From positions 62,001 to 126,000 of the forward strand of contig NZ_CP114291.2 of assembly GCF_027111355.2 (NCBI RefSeq): a stretch of 64,000 bases of DNA, written 5' to 3'. The translations under genes were made by a program, and so were the position numbers. This document shows positions 53,010 through 60,973 of the stretch, piece by piece (position 1 is the first letter of the stretch; each line of letters opens with the position of its first letter). The notes under the pieces were generated by a model. It searched no databases. It had not been told where the DNA came from and saw only the letters and a list, made by a program, of their open reading frames with translations. This stretch comes from Flavobacterium eburneipallidum (GTDB lineage Bacteria; Bacteroidota; Bacteroidia; Flavobacteriales; Flavobacteriaceae).

Positions 53010-53960
53010 TTGAACACAGCCATCAAAATCCTCCATATCGACAGCAATAATCCAATAATGATGGAACAATTGCAAGAAGCAGGATTTACCAATCACGAAG
53101 ATTTCACTTCATCTAAAGCAGAAATTGAACAAAAAATTCACGAATATCAGGGAATTGTTATTCGCAGCCGTTTTAAAATTGATCAAACTTTTTTGGACAA
53201 AGCCACTAATTTGCAATTCATTGCCCGTGTTGGAGCAGGTTTAGAAAGTATTGATTGTGAATACGCTTTATCCAAAAATATTCAATTGATTGCTGCTCCA
53301 GAAGGCAATAGAAATGCTGTTGCCGAACATAGTTTAGGAATGATTTTATCGCTTTTTAATAATTTGAATCAAGCCGACAGCGAAATAAAATCAGGACAAT
53401 GGAACCGTGAAAAAAACCGTGGACATGAACTCGATGGAAAAACGGTTGGAATCATTGGTTACGGAAATATGGGCAAATCATTCGCCAAAAAACTGCGAGG
53501 TTTTGATGTTGAAGTGTTTTGCTATGATATTTTGGATAACGTTGGTGATGAAAATGCGAGACAAGTTTCCCTTGAAGAATTACAGCAAAAAACAGATGTT
53601 TTAAGCCTGCATATTCCTTGGACTCCCGAAACCGACAAAATGGTTAACGCTGATTTTATAAATGCTTTTGCAAAACCGTTTTGGATTATAAACACCTCAA
53701 GAGGAAAAAATATTGTCACGGCTGATTTGGTCGAAGCCCTGAAGAAAAAGAAAATTCTTGGCGCAGGTTTAGACGTTTTAGAATACGAAAAACTATCTTT
53801 CGAAACCCTTTTTACACACAAAGAAACTCCAGTAGCTTTCCGATATTTATTGAAAGCAAAAAATGTAATTCTCTCGCCACACATCGCCGGTTGGACTTTT
53901 GAAAGCCACGAACGACTAGCTCAAGTCATTGTCGATAAAATTAAGAAGATCTATTCTTAA
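53010..53960 (+). CDS. D-2-hydroxyacid dehydrogenase
   Basis: A 316-residue NAD-dependent dehydrogenase of the SerA/Ldh-D superfamily. The NAD loop is VGIIGYGNMGKSFAKKL (near residue 146), the catalytic Arg is in WIINTSRGKNIV, and Glu and His lie in DVLEYEKL and SPHIAGWTFESHE. The substrate is not readable; phosphoglycerate dehydrogenase-like roles are plausible. No ATG precedes the conserved start; TTG at 53010 is used. Confidence 0.85.
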   Translation: MNTAIKILHIDSNNPIMMEQLQEAGFTNHEDFTSSKAEIEQKIHEYQGIVIRSRFKIDQTFLDKATNLQFIARVGAGLESIDCEYALSKNIQLIAAPEGNRNAVAEHSLGMILSLFNNLNQADSEIKSGQWNREKNRGHELDGKTVGIIGYGNMGKSFAKKLRGFDVEVFCYDILDNVGDENARQVSLEELQQKTDVLSLHIPWTPETDKMVNADFINAFAKPFWIINTSRGKNIVTADLVEALKKKKILGAGLDVLEYEKLSFETLFTHKETPVAFRYLLKAKNVILSPHIAGWTFESHERLAQVIVDKIKKIYS

Positions 53961-54101
53961 AGTTTTTATTAGATTAAATTTTAGAAACCAATAACACTAC
54001 TTTTCCTTATATTTTATATATTAGCATTTCCAATGGAATAAAACGACTCAAAAGAGTTGTCAAAATCCAAAAAACAGGAACTAACTAAAAATTTTAAAAT
54101 T

Positions 54102-54476
54102 ATGATCGAATGGTACAAAAAAGTAGTTTTTGAAAACTACGCAAATTTCAAAGGAAGAGCAAGTAGAAGCGAGTATTGGTATTTTGTTTTGGCTAATATG
54201 ATTATTAGTATTCCATTAAATTATATTCTCCCATTGGTTATTGCACCAGAACTAGCATTAATAGGAACTATTTATAGCCTTGGAGTTTTTTTACCTTCCA
54301 TCGCAGTAGGCATAAGAAGAATGCATGATGTAGGAAAAAGCGGTTGGTATATTTTAATTCCGTTATACAATTTCATATTATTATGTACAGATAGCGAAGA
54401 AGGAACTAATGAATACGGTCCAAATCCTGATAATCTTTTCGAAGAAATTGAAGAAATTGGAACTTCAGAAGCATAA
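54102..54476 (+). CDS. DUF805 membrane protein
   Basis: A 124-residue protein with about four membrane segments. It opens EWYKKVVFENYANFKGRASR, then SEYWYFVLANMI, and has VGIRRMHDVGKSGWYILIPL, the DUF805 signature. Function unknown. It is the first of three small membrane genes spaced 26 bases and -23 bases, likely one message. Confidence 0.9.
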   Translation: MIEWYKKVVFENYANFKGRASRSEYWYFVLANMIISIPLNYILPLVIAPELALIGTIYSLGVFLPSIAVGIRRMHDVGKSGWYILIPLYNFILLCTDSEEGTNEYGPNPDNLFEEIEEIGTSEA

Positions 54477-54502
54477 TATATTAATTTCATCTCAAGAAAT
54501 AT

Positions 54503-54886
54503 ATGGAAACAACAAGACCAAAAGAAGATTGGAATAAACCAAATCGCCCTATTCCTGTATTCAAAGTAGATCCTGTTATGGTATTGATCCTCGGATTTTT
54601 AACCTGCGGATTGTACCTTATTTATTGGAACGTGAAAGTAGCTGAAGTATTGAATGCAGTAGCAGAACGAGAAGTTATTTCGCAACCTGTTGCTATTTTT
54701 GCTGGATGTTGCTTTCCTGTAAATGTATATTTCTTTTATTTAGCAGGTCAAGATGGATTGCCACAAGTGTATAAACGCATTGGCTATCCGCATAAAGACG
54801 ATTCTACTTTGTTAGTCATTTTAGGGTTTTTCTTTCCAATGGCAGCAGCAATGATTGTTCAAAATGACATCAATAAATTATATTAA
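54503..54886 (+). CDS. DUF4234-like membrane protein
   Basis: A 127-residue protein with two or three hydrophobic segments; the segment VLILGFLTCGLYLIYWNVKV near residue 27 is typical of DUF4234. No function is known. Its 3' end overlaps the next gene. Confidence 0.75.
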   Translation: METTRPKEDWNKPNRPIPVFKVDPVMVLILGFLTCGLYLIYWNVKVAEVLNAVAEREVISQPVAIFAGCCFPVNVYFFYLAGQDGLPQVYKRIGYPHKDDSTLLVILGFFFPMAAAMIVQNDINKLY

Positions 54887-55325
54887 TACACAATCCAAAC
54901 GTAAAATCTACGGAATTATCGGTGCTATAATCACGCTGATAGTTCCGTTTTTTTTGATGCTTTTCAATCAGGATAATCATCTGGAAACGGATCAATCTTT
55001 GTGTCCATTCAAAATGCTTACAGGTTTTCCTTGTGCGGGTTGTGGTATAACAAAATCAATGGTTTATTTGTATCAGGGTAATTTACAAAAAAGCTTGTAT
55101 TATCATATTCTGGGCCCATTTGCTATCTTGTTTTGCGTGGTTACAATTACGGTGCTTACCACAGAATTAATTACTAAAAAAGAATATTTCAACGAGTATC
55201 TTTACAATAAAAAACTGGCTTATGGTTTGGCACTGTTTCTAATAAGCTACCACCTCATCCGAATTATTTATTTTATCCAAAATAATTCAATGGATACTAT
55301 TTTACAACAATCCATTTGGAGATAA
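54864..55325 (+). CDS. DUF2752 membrane protein
   Basis: A 153-residue protein with three or four membrane segments and the Cys-rich signature CPFKMLTGFPCAGCGITKS near residue 50, which defines DUF2752. Function is unknown. It starts within the end of the preceding gene (ATG at 54864), so translation is probably coupled. Confidence 0.85.
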   Translation: MTSINYINTQSKRKIYGIIGAIITLIVPFFLMLFNQDNHLETDQSLCPFKMLTGFPCAGCGITKSMVYLYQGNLQKSLYYHILGPFAILFCVVTITVLTTELITKKEYFNEYLYNKKLAYGLALFLISYHLIRIIYFIQNNSMDTILQQSIWR

Positions 55326-55351
55326 TCTGCTATCTAAAATCTGCTAACTGA

Positions 55352-57154
55352 TTACTCCTCTTTCTCTGCCACTTTTCTTTCCAATTCTGCCTGAAATTCT
55401 TCCATCACAGGTCTTACAGTACTATCTGGAATATCAGAAATTCGAATGTACATCAAGCCATCTATCGCATTGTTAAACAAAGGATCGACATTGAAAGCCA
55501 CCACACGAGCATTTTGTTTGATGTATTTTTTAATCAAAACAGGCAATCGTAAAGTACCAGGTTCTAATTCGTCAATCAATTTGTCAAATTTGTTTAAATC
55601 AGCTTCGGCTTCATCAAAAATAAAATCCTTGTCGGCATCTTTCAATTTTACTCGGAAGGCTTTTTTAGGATGAATGTATTGCGCAATATAAGGATCGTAA
55701 AAATTAGATTTCATAAATTCAATCATCAACGATTTTGAAAAATCAGAAAATTGATTGCTAATACTCACACCGCCCAACAAGAATTTATGTTCCGGATGAT
55801 GCAAAGTGATATGAATAATTCCTTTCCAAAGCAGGAAAAGGGGCATTGGTTTTTGTTGGTATTCTTTGATGATAAAAGCACGACCCATTTCGATGGATTG
55901 GTGCAACATATCGTGTAATTCGGGTTCAAAGCGGAAAAGGTCATTCAAATAAAATCCTTCGACTCCATATTTTGGAAAAATTTCGGAACCCAATCCCATT
56001 CGATAGGCTCCTGCAATTTTTTGTGCATCGGCATCCCATAAAAACAAATGACGGTAATATTTGTCGTATTTGTCAATATCAATGGATTCGTTTGTTCCCT
56101 CGCCTACTTCTCTAAAAGTAATTTCTCTCAAACGCCCTATTTCATGAAGTACATTCGGAATTTCTTTAGCTTCGGCAAAAAATACTTCGTAGTTTTTACT
56201 TTGCAACAATCTACAATCATTGTTACGCAAAGCATCTACTTCTACTACAATTTTTTCTTGGCTGGCTGCAGTAACAATTTCTTTTGGATTCTTGGGCAAT
56301 TTTAATGTAGGTGTTGCCAAAAAAGGTGTTTCTTTTTCGAAAGGATTGGCCAGCATATAGGTTTTCTTTCTTAAAAAATCAGAGTAATCTTCAATCGATT
56401 TATGCTCGTTTTGTTCAGTAACCGAAATTGGCTTTCCTATACGTACTTTAATCACACGATGCTTTTGAGTCAACAATTCTGAAGGTAGTTTTGCGGTTCG
56501 CAACGTACCACTAATTTTCGAAAGAAAATAAAACAACCAACTATTCTTGGCGTGAAAATAAATAGGAACTACAGGAACTTGAGCTTTTCTGATGACTTTG
56601 ATTGCGCCTTCTTCCCATGCTTTATCCACTACTAATTTTCCGTCTTTATAAGTCGAGACTTCTCCCGCAGGAAACATCCCTAATGGTTTTCCATCGCTCA
56701 AATGACGAAGCGTTTCCTTAATTCCAATCACACTAGATTTGGCATCTTTGTGATTCTCGAAAGGATTAACAGGCATGATATAAGGCTTCATGGGATCGAT
56801 GCGATGCAACAAAAAATTAGCAATAATCTTAAAATTAGGCTCTTTCTCCAGCATTAATTTCAAAAGCAAAATACCATCAATTCCTCCAAGTGGATGATTG
56901 GAAATGGTAATATAAGCACCGTCCTTGGGTAATCTTTTATAATCTTCTTCTGGAATTTCAAATTTTATCTGAAATTCATCTAATATAGCGTTCAGAAATG
57001 GCACTTCTTTTAAGTGTTTGTTTCTGTTATATATTTTATTTAAAGTCGAAATTTTCAATACTTTCATCAATAACCAACCCGATAGAGTACCTAAAACTCC
57101 ATACTTATCCGTGTTTATTGCTTTTGCAACTTCTTTTGCGGTTACTAAACCCAT
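55352..57154 (-). CDS. olsF: OlsF-like bifunctional lysophospholipid/amino-lipid acyltransferase
   Basis: A 600-residue fusion. The N-terminal half is a PlsC-type acyltransferase with NHPLGGIDGILL near residue 82, where His and Asp are spaced HX5D rather than HX4D. The C-terminal half (about 300-530) is a GNAT-like N-acyltransferase (AKEIPNVLHEIGRLREITF, DKYYRHLFLWDADAQKI). This is the layout of OlsF of Flavobacterium johnsoniae, which makes ornithine lipids in two acylation steps; glycine lipids are another option. It is alone on its strand, divergent from xth. Confidence 0.82.
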   Translation of the reverse strand: MGLVTAKEVAKAINTDKYGVLGTLSGWLLMKVLKISTLNKIYNRNKHLKEVPFLNAILDEFQIKFEIPEEDYKRLPKDGAYITISNHPLGGIDGILLLKLMLEKEPNFKIIANFLLHRIDPMKPYIMPVNPFENHKDAKSSVIGIKETLRHLSDGKPLGMFPAGEVSTYKDGKLVVDKAWEEGAIKVIRKAQVPVVPIYFHAKNSWLFYFLSKISGTLRTAKLPSELLTQKHRVIKVRIGKPISVTEQNEHKSIEDYSDFLRKKTYMLANPFEKETPFLATPTLKLPKNPKEIVTAASQEKIVVEVDALRNNDCRLLQSKNYEVFFAEAKEIPNVLHEIGRLREITFREVGEGTNESIDIDKYDKYYRHLFLWDADAQKIAGAYRMGLGSEIFPKYGVEGFYLNDLFRFEPELHDMLHQSIEMGRAFIIKEYQQKPMPLFLLWKGIIHITLHHPEHKFLLGGVSISNQFSDFSKSLMIEFMKSNFYDPYIAQYIHPKKAFRVKLKDADKDFIFDEAEADLNKFDKLIDELEPGTLRLPVLIKKYIKQNARVVAFNVDPLFNNAIDGLMYIRISDIPDSTVRPVMEEFQAELERKVAEKEE

Positions 57155-57267
57155 TTAGTTTTTGTTTTTTTGAGCAGGAAACAAAGATAACAAAAAACTC
57201 CATTTTCTTCCTTTTAGGTTACCAATCTTTGAAGTTTTTATTACATTTGAAACACAAAATAAAAATA

Positions 57268-58032
57268 ATGAAAATCATTTCGTATAACGTCAACGGTATC
57301 AGAGCCGCTATCTCAAAAGGTTTTATTAACTGGTTACAACAAGCAAATCCCGATGTAATTTGCCTACAAGAAATAAAAGCCACTCCAGAACAAATTCCGC
57401 TATTGGATTTTGAATTAGCTGGTTATCCTTATCATTACTGGTTTCCCGCCACCAAAAAAGGTTACAGTGGTGTGGCCATTTTATCCAAAATAAAACCCAA
57501 CAATGTGGTTTTCGGAACAGGAATCGAGCACATGGATTTTGAAGGAAGAAATATTCGTGTTGATTTTGATGATCTTTCCGTAATGAGTTTGTACCTACCC
57601 TCTGGCACGAATATTGAAAGGTTGAACCATAAATTCATGTTTATGGATGATTTTCAAAATTACATTAACGAATTGAAAAAGGAAATTCCCAATCTAGTTA
57701 TTTGTGGTGATTACAACATTTGTCACGAAGCCATTGACATTCACGACCCCATTCGAAACAAAAAAGTTTCTGGATTTTTACCCGAAGAAAGAGCTTGGCT
57801 GGACGCTTTCATGAAAAGTGGATTCGTTGATAGTTTCCGTCATTTAAACAAAGAACCACATCATTACACTTGGTGGACGATGCGATTTCCATCGGCTAGA
57901 TTAGAGAATAAAGGTTGGCGTATCGATTATTGTTTGGTTAGCGAACCTTTAAAACAAAAAATCAAAAGAGCCGTTATATTACCCGAAGCCAAACATTCTG
58001 ACCACTGTCCGAGTTTAGTAGAAATAGAATAA
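57268..58032 (+). CDS. xth: Exodeoxyribonuclease III
   Basis: A 254-residue exonuclease/AP endonuclease of base excision repair. KIISYNVNGIRAAISKGF, CLQEIKATPEQIP (catalytic Glu), GDYNICHEAIDIHDP and the C-terminal HSDHCPSLVEIE (Asp/His) are all present. The ATG at 57268 begins the domain; the long upstream reading covers the olsF start and is spurious. Confidence 0.95.
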   Translation: MKIISYNVNGIRAAISKGFINWLQQANPDVICLQEIKATPEQIPLLDFELAGYPYHYWFPATKKGYSGVAILSKIKPNNVVFGTGIEHMDFEGRNIRVDFDDLSVMSLYLPSGTNIERLNHKFMFMDDFQNYINELKKEIPNLVICGDYNICHEAIDIHDPIRNKKVSGFLPEERAWLDAFMKSGFVDSFRHLNKEPHHYTWWTMRFPSARLENKGWRIDYCLVSEPLKQKIKRAVILPEAKHSDHCPSLVEIE

Positions 58033-58101
58033 ATCAATTTTAATGGCAATGACAATTTCAATTTCAAAAAAGAATAAAACATCAATTTCAAATTAACTAA
58101 A

Positions 58102-59043
58102 ATGATAAAAAAAATTTCCCTCGGATTGTTGATTATAGCATTATCTACATCTTGTGTTTCCAAGAAAATATACAATGATTTAGAAAGCAAATTTGCCGAT
58201 TTAAAGAAAGAAAACAGAAGTATTTCTGATGAAAATGAAGAGTTAAAAAAAGCAAAAAACAAACTAGAATTGGATCGTGATGCTTTGAACAAAGAATTAG
58301 CAAAAGTAAAATCGGAACGTGAAAAACTACAAGCTGATTTGGTTGCTACCAACAAAAATATGGATGCTTTAAAAGCATCTTATGCCGCTTTAGAGAAAAA
58401 TAGTGATGAATCTTTGAAAGCGAATATGGCGAAAAATCGTCAATTATTAGAGCAATTAGCTGCCAAAGAAAAAGCATTGGCATTGGAACAAGAAAAATTG
58501 AGCAAAAATGCACAACGTTTGCAAGAATTAGAAGATTTGATCGCTGCCAAAGAAGCCAGTATGCGAAAACTAAAAGAAACCCTTTCAAAAGCCTTGAATG
58601 GATTTGAAGGAAAAGGCTTGACCGTAGAACAAAAAAACGGAAAAGTGTATGTTTCTATGGAGAACAAATTGTTGTTTAGTTCAGGAAGCTGGGCTGTAGG
58701 TTCCGAAGGTAAAAAAGCAGTTGTGGAAGTAGGGAAAGTATTGGGCGATAATCCTGAAATTTCTGTTTTGATTGAAGGACATACGGATGATGTTCCGTAC
58801 GGAGGTTCTGGACCAATCGCTGACAACTGGGATTTATCTACCAAAAGAGCAACTGCTATTGTTGCGATTTTGAGCGAAAACAAAGCCGTTAACAAACAAA
58901 ATCTAACCGCTGCTGGCAGAGGAGAATTCTCGCCATTAGCCAGTAATACAACAGCTGAAGGAAAAGCAAAAAACCGTAGAATCGAGATTATCTTAACTCC
59001 GAAATTAGACGAAATTGCTAATATGTTGAATGAGATAAATTAA
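58102..59043 (+). CDS. OmpA-family lipoprotein with long coiled coil
   Basis: A 313-residue protein. It has a lipoprotein signal (IALSTSC, Cys17), a long coiled coil (about residues 25-175; heptads such as LKKENRSISDENEELKK), and a C-terminal OmpA/MotB peptidoglycan-binding domain (LIEGHTDDVPYGGSGP, then NRRIEIIL). It probably links the outer membrane to the cell wall across the periplasm. A terminator follows. Confidence 0.92.
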   Translation: MIKKISLGLLIIALSTSCVSKKIYNDLESKFADLKKENRSISDENEELKKAKNKLELDRDALNKELAKVKSEREKLQADLVATNKNMDALKASYAALEKNSDESLKANMAKNRQLLEQLAAKEKALALEQEKLSKNAQRLQELEDLIAAKEASMRKLKETLSKALNGFEGKGLTVEQKNGKVYVSMENKLLFSSGSWAVGSEGKKAVVEVGKVLGDNPEISVLIEGHTDDVPYGGSGPIADNWDLSTKRATAIVAILSENKAVNKQNLTAAGRGEFSPLASNTTAEGKAKNRRIEIILTPKLDEIANMLNEIN

Positions 59044-59071
59044 GACTAATAGTAGTTTAGAACTAAATTGC

Positions 59072-59102
59072 AAAAGGTTCGTGGTTTTTCTGCGAACCTT
59101 TT
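59072..59102 (+). terminator. Terminator after the OmpA gene
   Basis: Perfect arms AAAAGGTTCG and CGAACCTTTT with an 11-base loop and T run, 28 bases after the stop. Confidence 0.85.
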
Positions 59103-59152
59103 GTATTTTTACTCCAGCTTATAATGAAAATTTAACGATTAATTTCAAACTT

Positions 59153-59467
59153 ATGATACATCCAAATTTTCAATCCAATTTGCCCATTATAATTGATTTG
59201 TTTAAAAAACATAAAATCAAAAATGCTTATTTTTTTGGTTCTATTCTTACCGATAAATTCAATGATGAAAGTGATTTGGATATTTTAATAAATTTCAAAC
59301 CCGAAATAACCGACCCTTTATTAAAAGGAGAATTAATGTGGAATCTACAGTTTGCTATTGAAGATACATTTCATCGTAGTGTCGATTTATTACAAGAATC
59401 AACTCCAAAAAACCCTTATTTTATCAAGGAACTTCAGGAAACTAAAGAATTAATTTATGAACAATAA
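59153..59467 (+). CDS. mntA: MntA-type minimal nucleotidyltransferase (antitoxin)
   Basis: A 104-residue protein with the minimal nucleotidyltransferase motif GS-x10-DxD at residues 29-43 (FFGSILTDKF ... SDLDIL). In the known HepT/MntA system this protein adds AMP to a tyrosine of the HEPN partner and silences it. ATG at 59153 starts the domain. It overlaps hepT by 11 bases. Confidence 0.88.
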   Translation: MIHPNFQSNLPIIIDLFKKHKIKNAYFFGSILTDKFNDESDLDILINFKPEITDPLLKGELMWNLQFAIEDTFHRSVDLLQESTPKNPYFIKELQETKELIYEQ

Positions 59468-59798
59468 ATATTATCAAGCCTTGCAAGCTATAAAAACTTG
59501 TATCGAGAACATTGACAATTTTATTGGAACACCAAAAGTTTTTGAGCAATATGAAAGTAATGCACTTTTGCAAGCGGCTGTAGAACGAAATTTGGAAATA
59601 ATTGGTGAGGCAACAAAACGACTTTTGATCATTGATCCTACTATTGCGATATCAAATACCCGAAGTATAATAAACACTAGAAACAAAATTAGTCACGGAT
59701 ATGATGAAATCGAAAATCCTCAAATTTGGGGTATAATCATTAACCACTTACCAATACTAAAAATAGAGGTGGAAAATTTATTAAACGCAGGAATATAA
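59457..59798 (+). CDS. hepT: HepT-type HEPN (DUF86) toxin
   Basis: A 113-residue all-helical protein with the nuclease motif RNKISH (Arg75, His80; RX4-6H class). HepT cuts RNA and is held silent by MntA. YxxY tyrosines near the C-terminus, the AMP targets in the studied system, are not obvious here, as in some related families. It ends 2 bases before the aldo/keto reductase gene. Confidence 0.85.
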   Translation: MNNKYYQALQAIKTCIENIDNFIGTPKVFEQYESNALLQAAVERNLEIIGEATKRLLIIDPTIAISNTRSIINTRNKISHGYDEIENPQIWGIIINHLPILKIEVENLLNAGI

Positions 59799-59800
59799 AA

Positions 59801-60838
59801 ATGAAACACACCACTTTATCCAATACCGATATAAAAATTAGTAAAGTTTGCTTGGGAACAATGACTTTTGGTCAACAAAATACCGAAGCTGATGGTCACG
59901 CCCAAATGGATTATGCTGTAGAAAAAGGAATTAATTTTTTTGACACTGCCGAAATGTATTCCGTTCCAGGACGCAAGGAAACGTATGGCAGCACCGAGAA
60001 AATCATTGGAACTTGGTTCAAAAAAACAGGCAAAAGAGAAGATGTCGTTTTAGCTTCTAAAATTGCTGGCCCTAATCCTGGATTGGCTTACATCAGAGAA
60101 AATATGGATTTTTCACCTGAAAGTATTGCTTTGTCTATTGATAAAAGTCTGACCCGTTTGCAAACCGATTATATCGATTTATACCAATTGCACTGGCCTG
60201 AACGCAAAACCAACTTTTTCGGGCAGCGTGGTTTCAAAGTGCAAGATGATGCTTGGGAAGACAATGTTCATTCTATTTTAGCAACTTTGGATGGTTTTAT
60301 CAAACAAGGAAAAATAAAATATTTTGGACTTTCGAACGAAACACCTTGGGGAATGATGCGTTTTCTGGAAGAAAGCAAATACCAAAATCTACCAAGAATT
60401 AAAACCGTTCAAAATCCTTATTCCTTACTTAATCGAAGTTTCGAAACTGGTAATGCCGAAGTGTGTATGAGAGAAAATGTGGGATTGTTAGCGTATTCTC
60501 CCTTGGCTTTTGGCAGATTGTCAGGCAAACATTTATCAGGCGAAAGTCATCCGAATTCCAGAATTGAATTGTTTCCACAATTGGCAAGATATAATAGTGC
60601 AAAAACTACCGAAGCCACCCAATTATATCAAGAAGTAGCTCACAAGAATGGTTTGACTTTAACGGAAATGTCTTTGGCATTCGTAAACCAACAAGCTTTT
60701 GTAAACAGTACCATTATTGGTGCAACTACAATGGAACAATTAAAGGAAAACATCGCTGCATTTGATATGGTTTTATCCGACGAAATCTTGAAGGAAATTG
60801 ATGCCGTTCAGGCTGTAATTCCAGATCCTGCGCCATAA
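59801..60838 (+). CDS. Aldo/keto reductase
   Basis: A 345-residue NADPH-dependent reductase barrel. INFFDTAEMYSVPGRKETYG holds the catalytic Asp and Tyr, VVLASKIAG the Lys, and LYQLHWPER the His; the C-terminus has TIIGATTMEQL. It resembles the Tas/YdjG-like branch. Substrate is not readable. It is likely co-transcribed with mntA-hepT, with which no link is known. Confidence 0.92.
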   Translation: MKHTTLSNTDIKISKVCLGTMTFGQQNTEADGHAQMDYAVEKGINFFDTAEMYSVPGRKETYGSTEKIIGTWFKKTGKREDVVLASKIAGPNPGLAYIRENMDFSPESIALSIDKSLTRLQTDYIDLYQLHWPERKTNFFGQRGFKVQDDAWEDNVHSILATLDGFIKQGKIKYFGLSNETPWGMMRFLEESKYQNLPRIKTVQNPYSLLNRSFETGNAEVCMRENVGLLAYSPLAFGRLSGKHLSGESHPNSRIELFPQLARYNSAKTTEATQLYQEVAHKNGLTLTEMSLAFVNQQAFVNSTIIGATTMEQLKENIAAFDMVLSDEILKEIDAVQAVIPDPAP

Positions 60839-60845
60839 TTATTTA

Positions 60846-60966
60846 ACCACAAAGGGCACAAAGAAGGCACAAAGGTCACAAAGAAAATATATTCTTTGTG
60901 ACCTTTTTTTGTAAAGAAATATAAAAATAATTAGTGAGCTTTGTGCATTCTTTGCGTACTTCGTGT
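60846..60966. repeat. Inverted-repeat intergenic element with tandem CACAAAG units
   Basis: The outer arms, about 28 bases each (60846-60874 and 60939-60966), pair imperfectly and carry the words ACCACAAAGGGCACAAAG and CTTTGTGCATTCTTTGCG. Inside is a perfect 15-base stem AAAGGTCACAAAGAA (60871-60885) and its complement (60892-60906) with a T run that could end transcription. The units GGCACAAAG and GTCACAAAG are tandem. This is the third such element in the window, and the 49776-49801 stretch carries a related half. Confidence 0.75.
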
Positions 60967-60973
60967 TTAGATT

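Noticed and set aside
54855..54863. A TTG start for the DUF2752 gene nine bases upstream
   Set aside because: The ATG at 54864 is a better start and nothing in the extra three codons is conserved.
56998..57267. Ninety extra N-terminal residues for exonuclease III
   Set aside because: The stretch is antisense to the start of the olsF-like gene and precedes the true conserved MKIISYNVNG start.
58440..58895. A 151-codon open frame on the minus strand inside the OmpA gene
   Set aside because: It is fully antisense to a well-supported OmpA/coiled-coil gene, has no promoter or family motif, and is a composition shadow.
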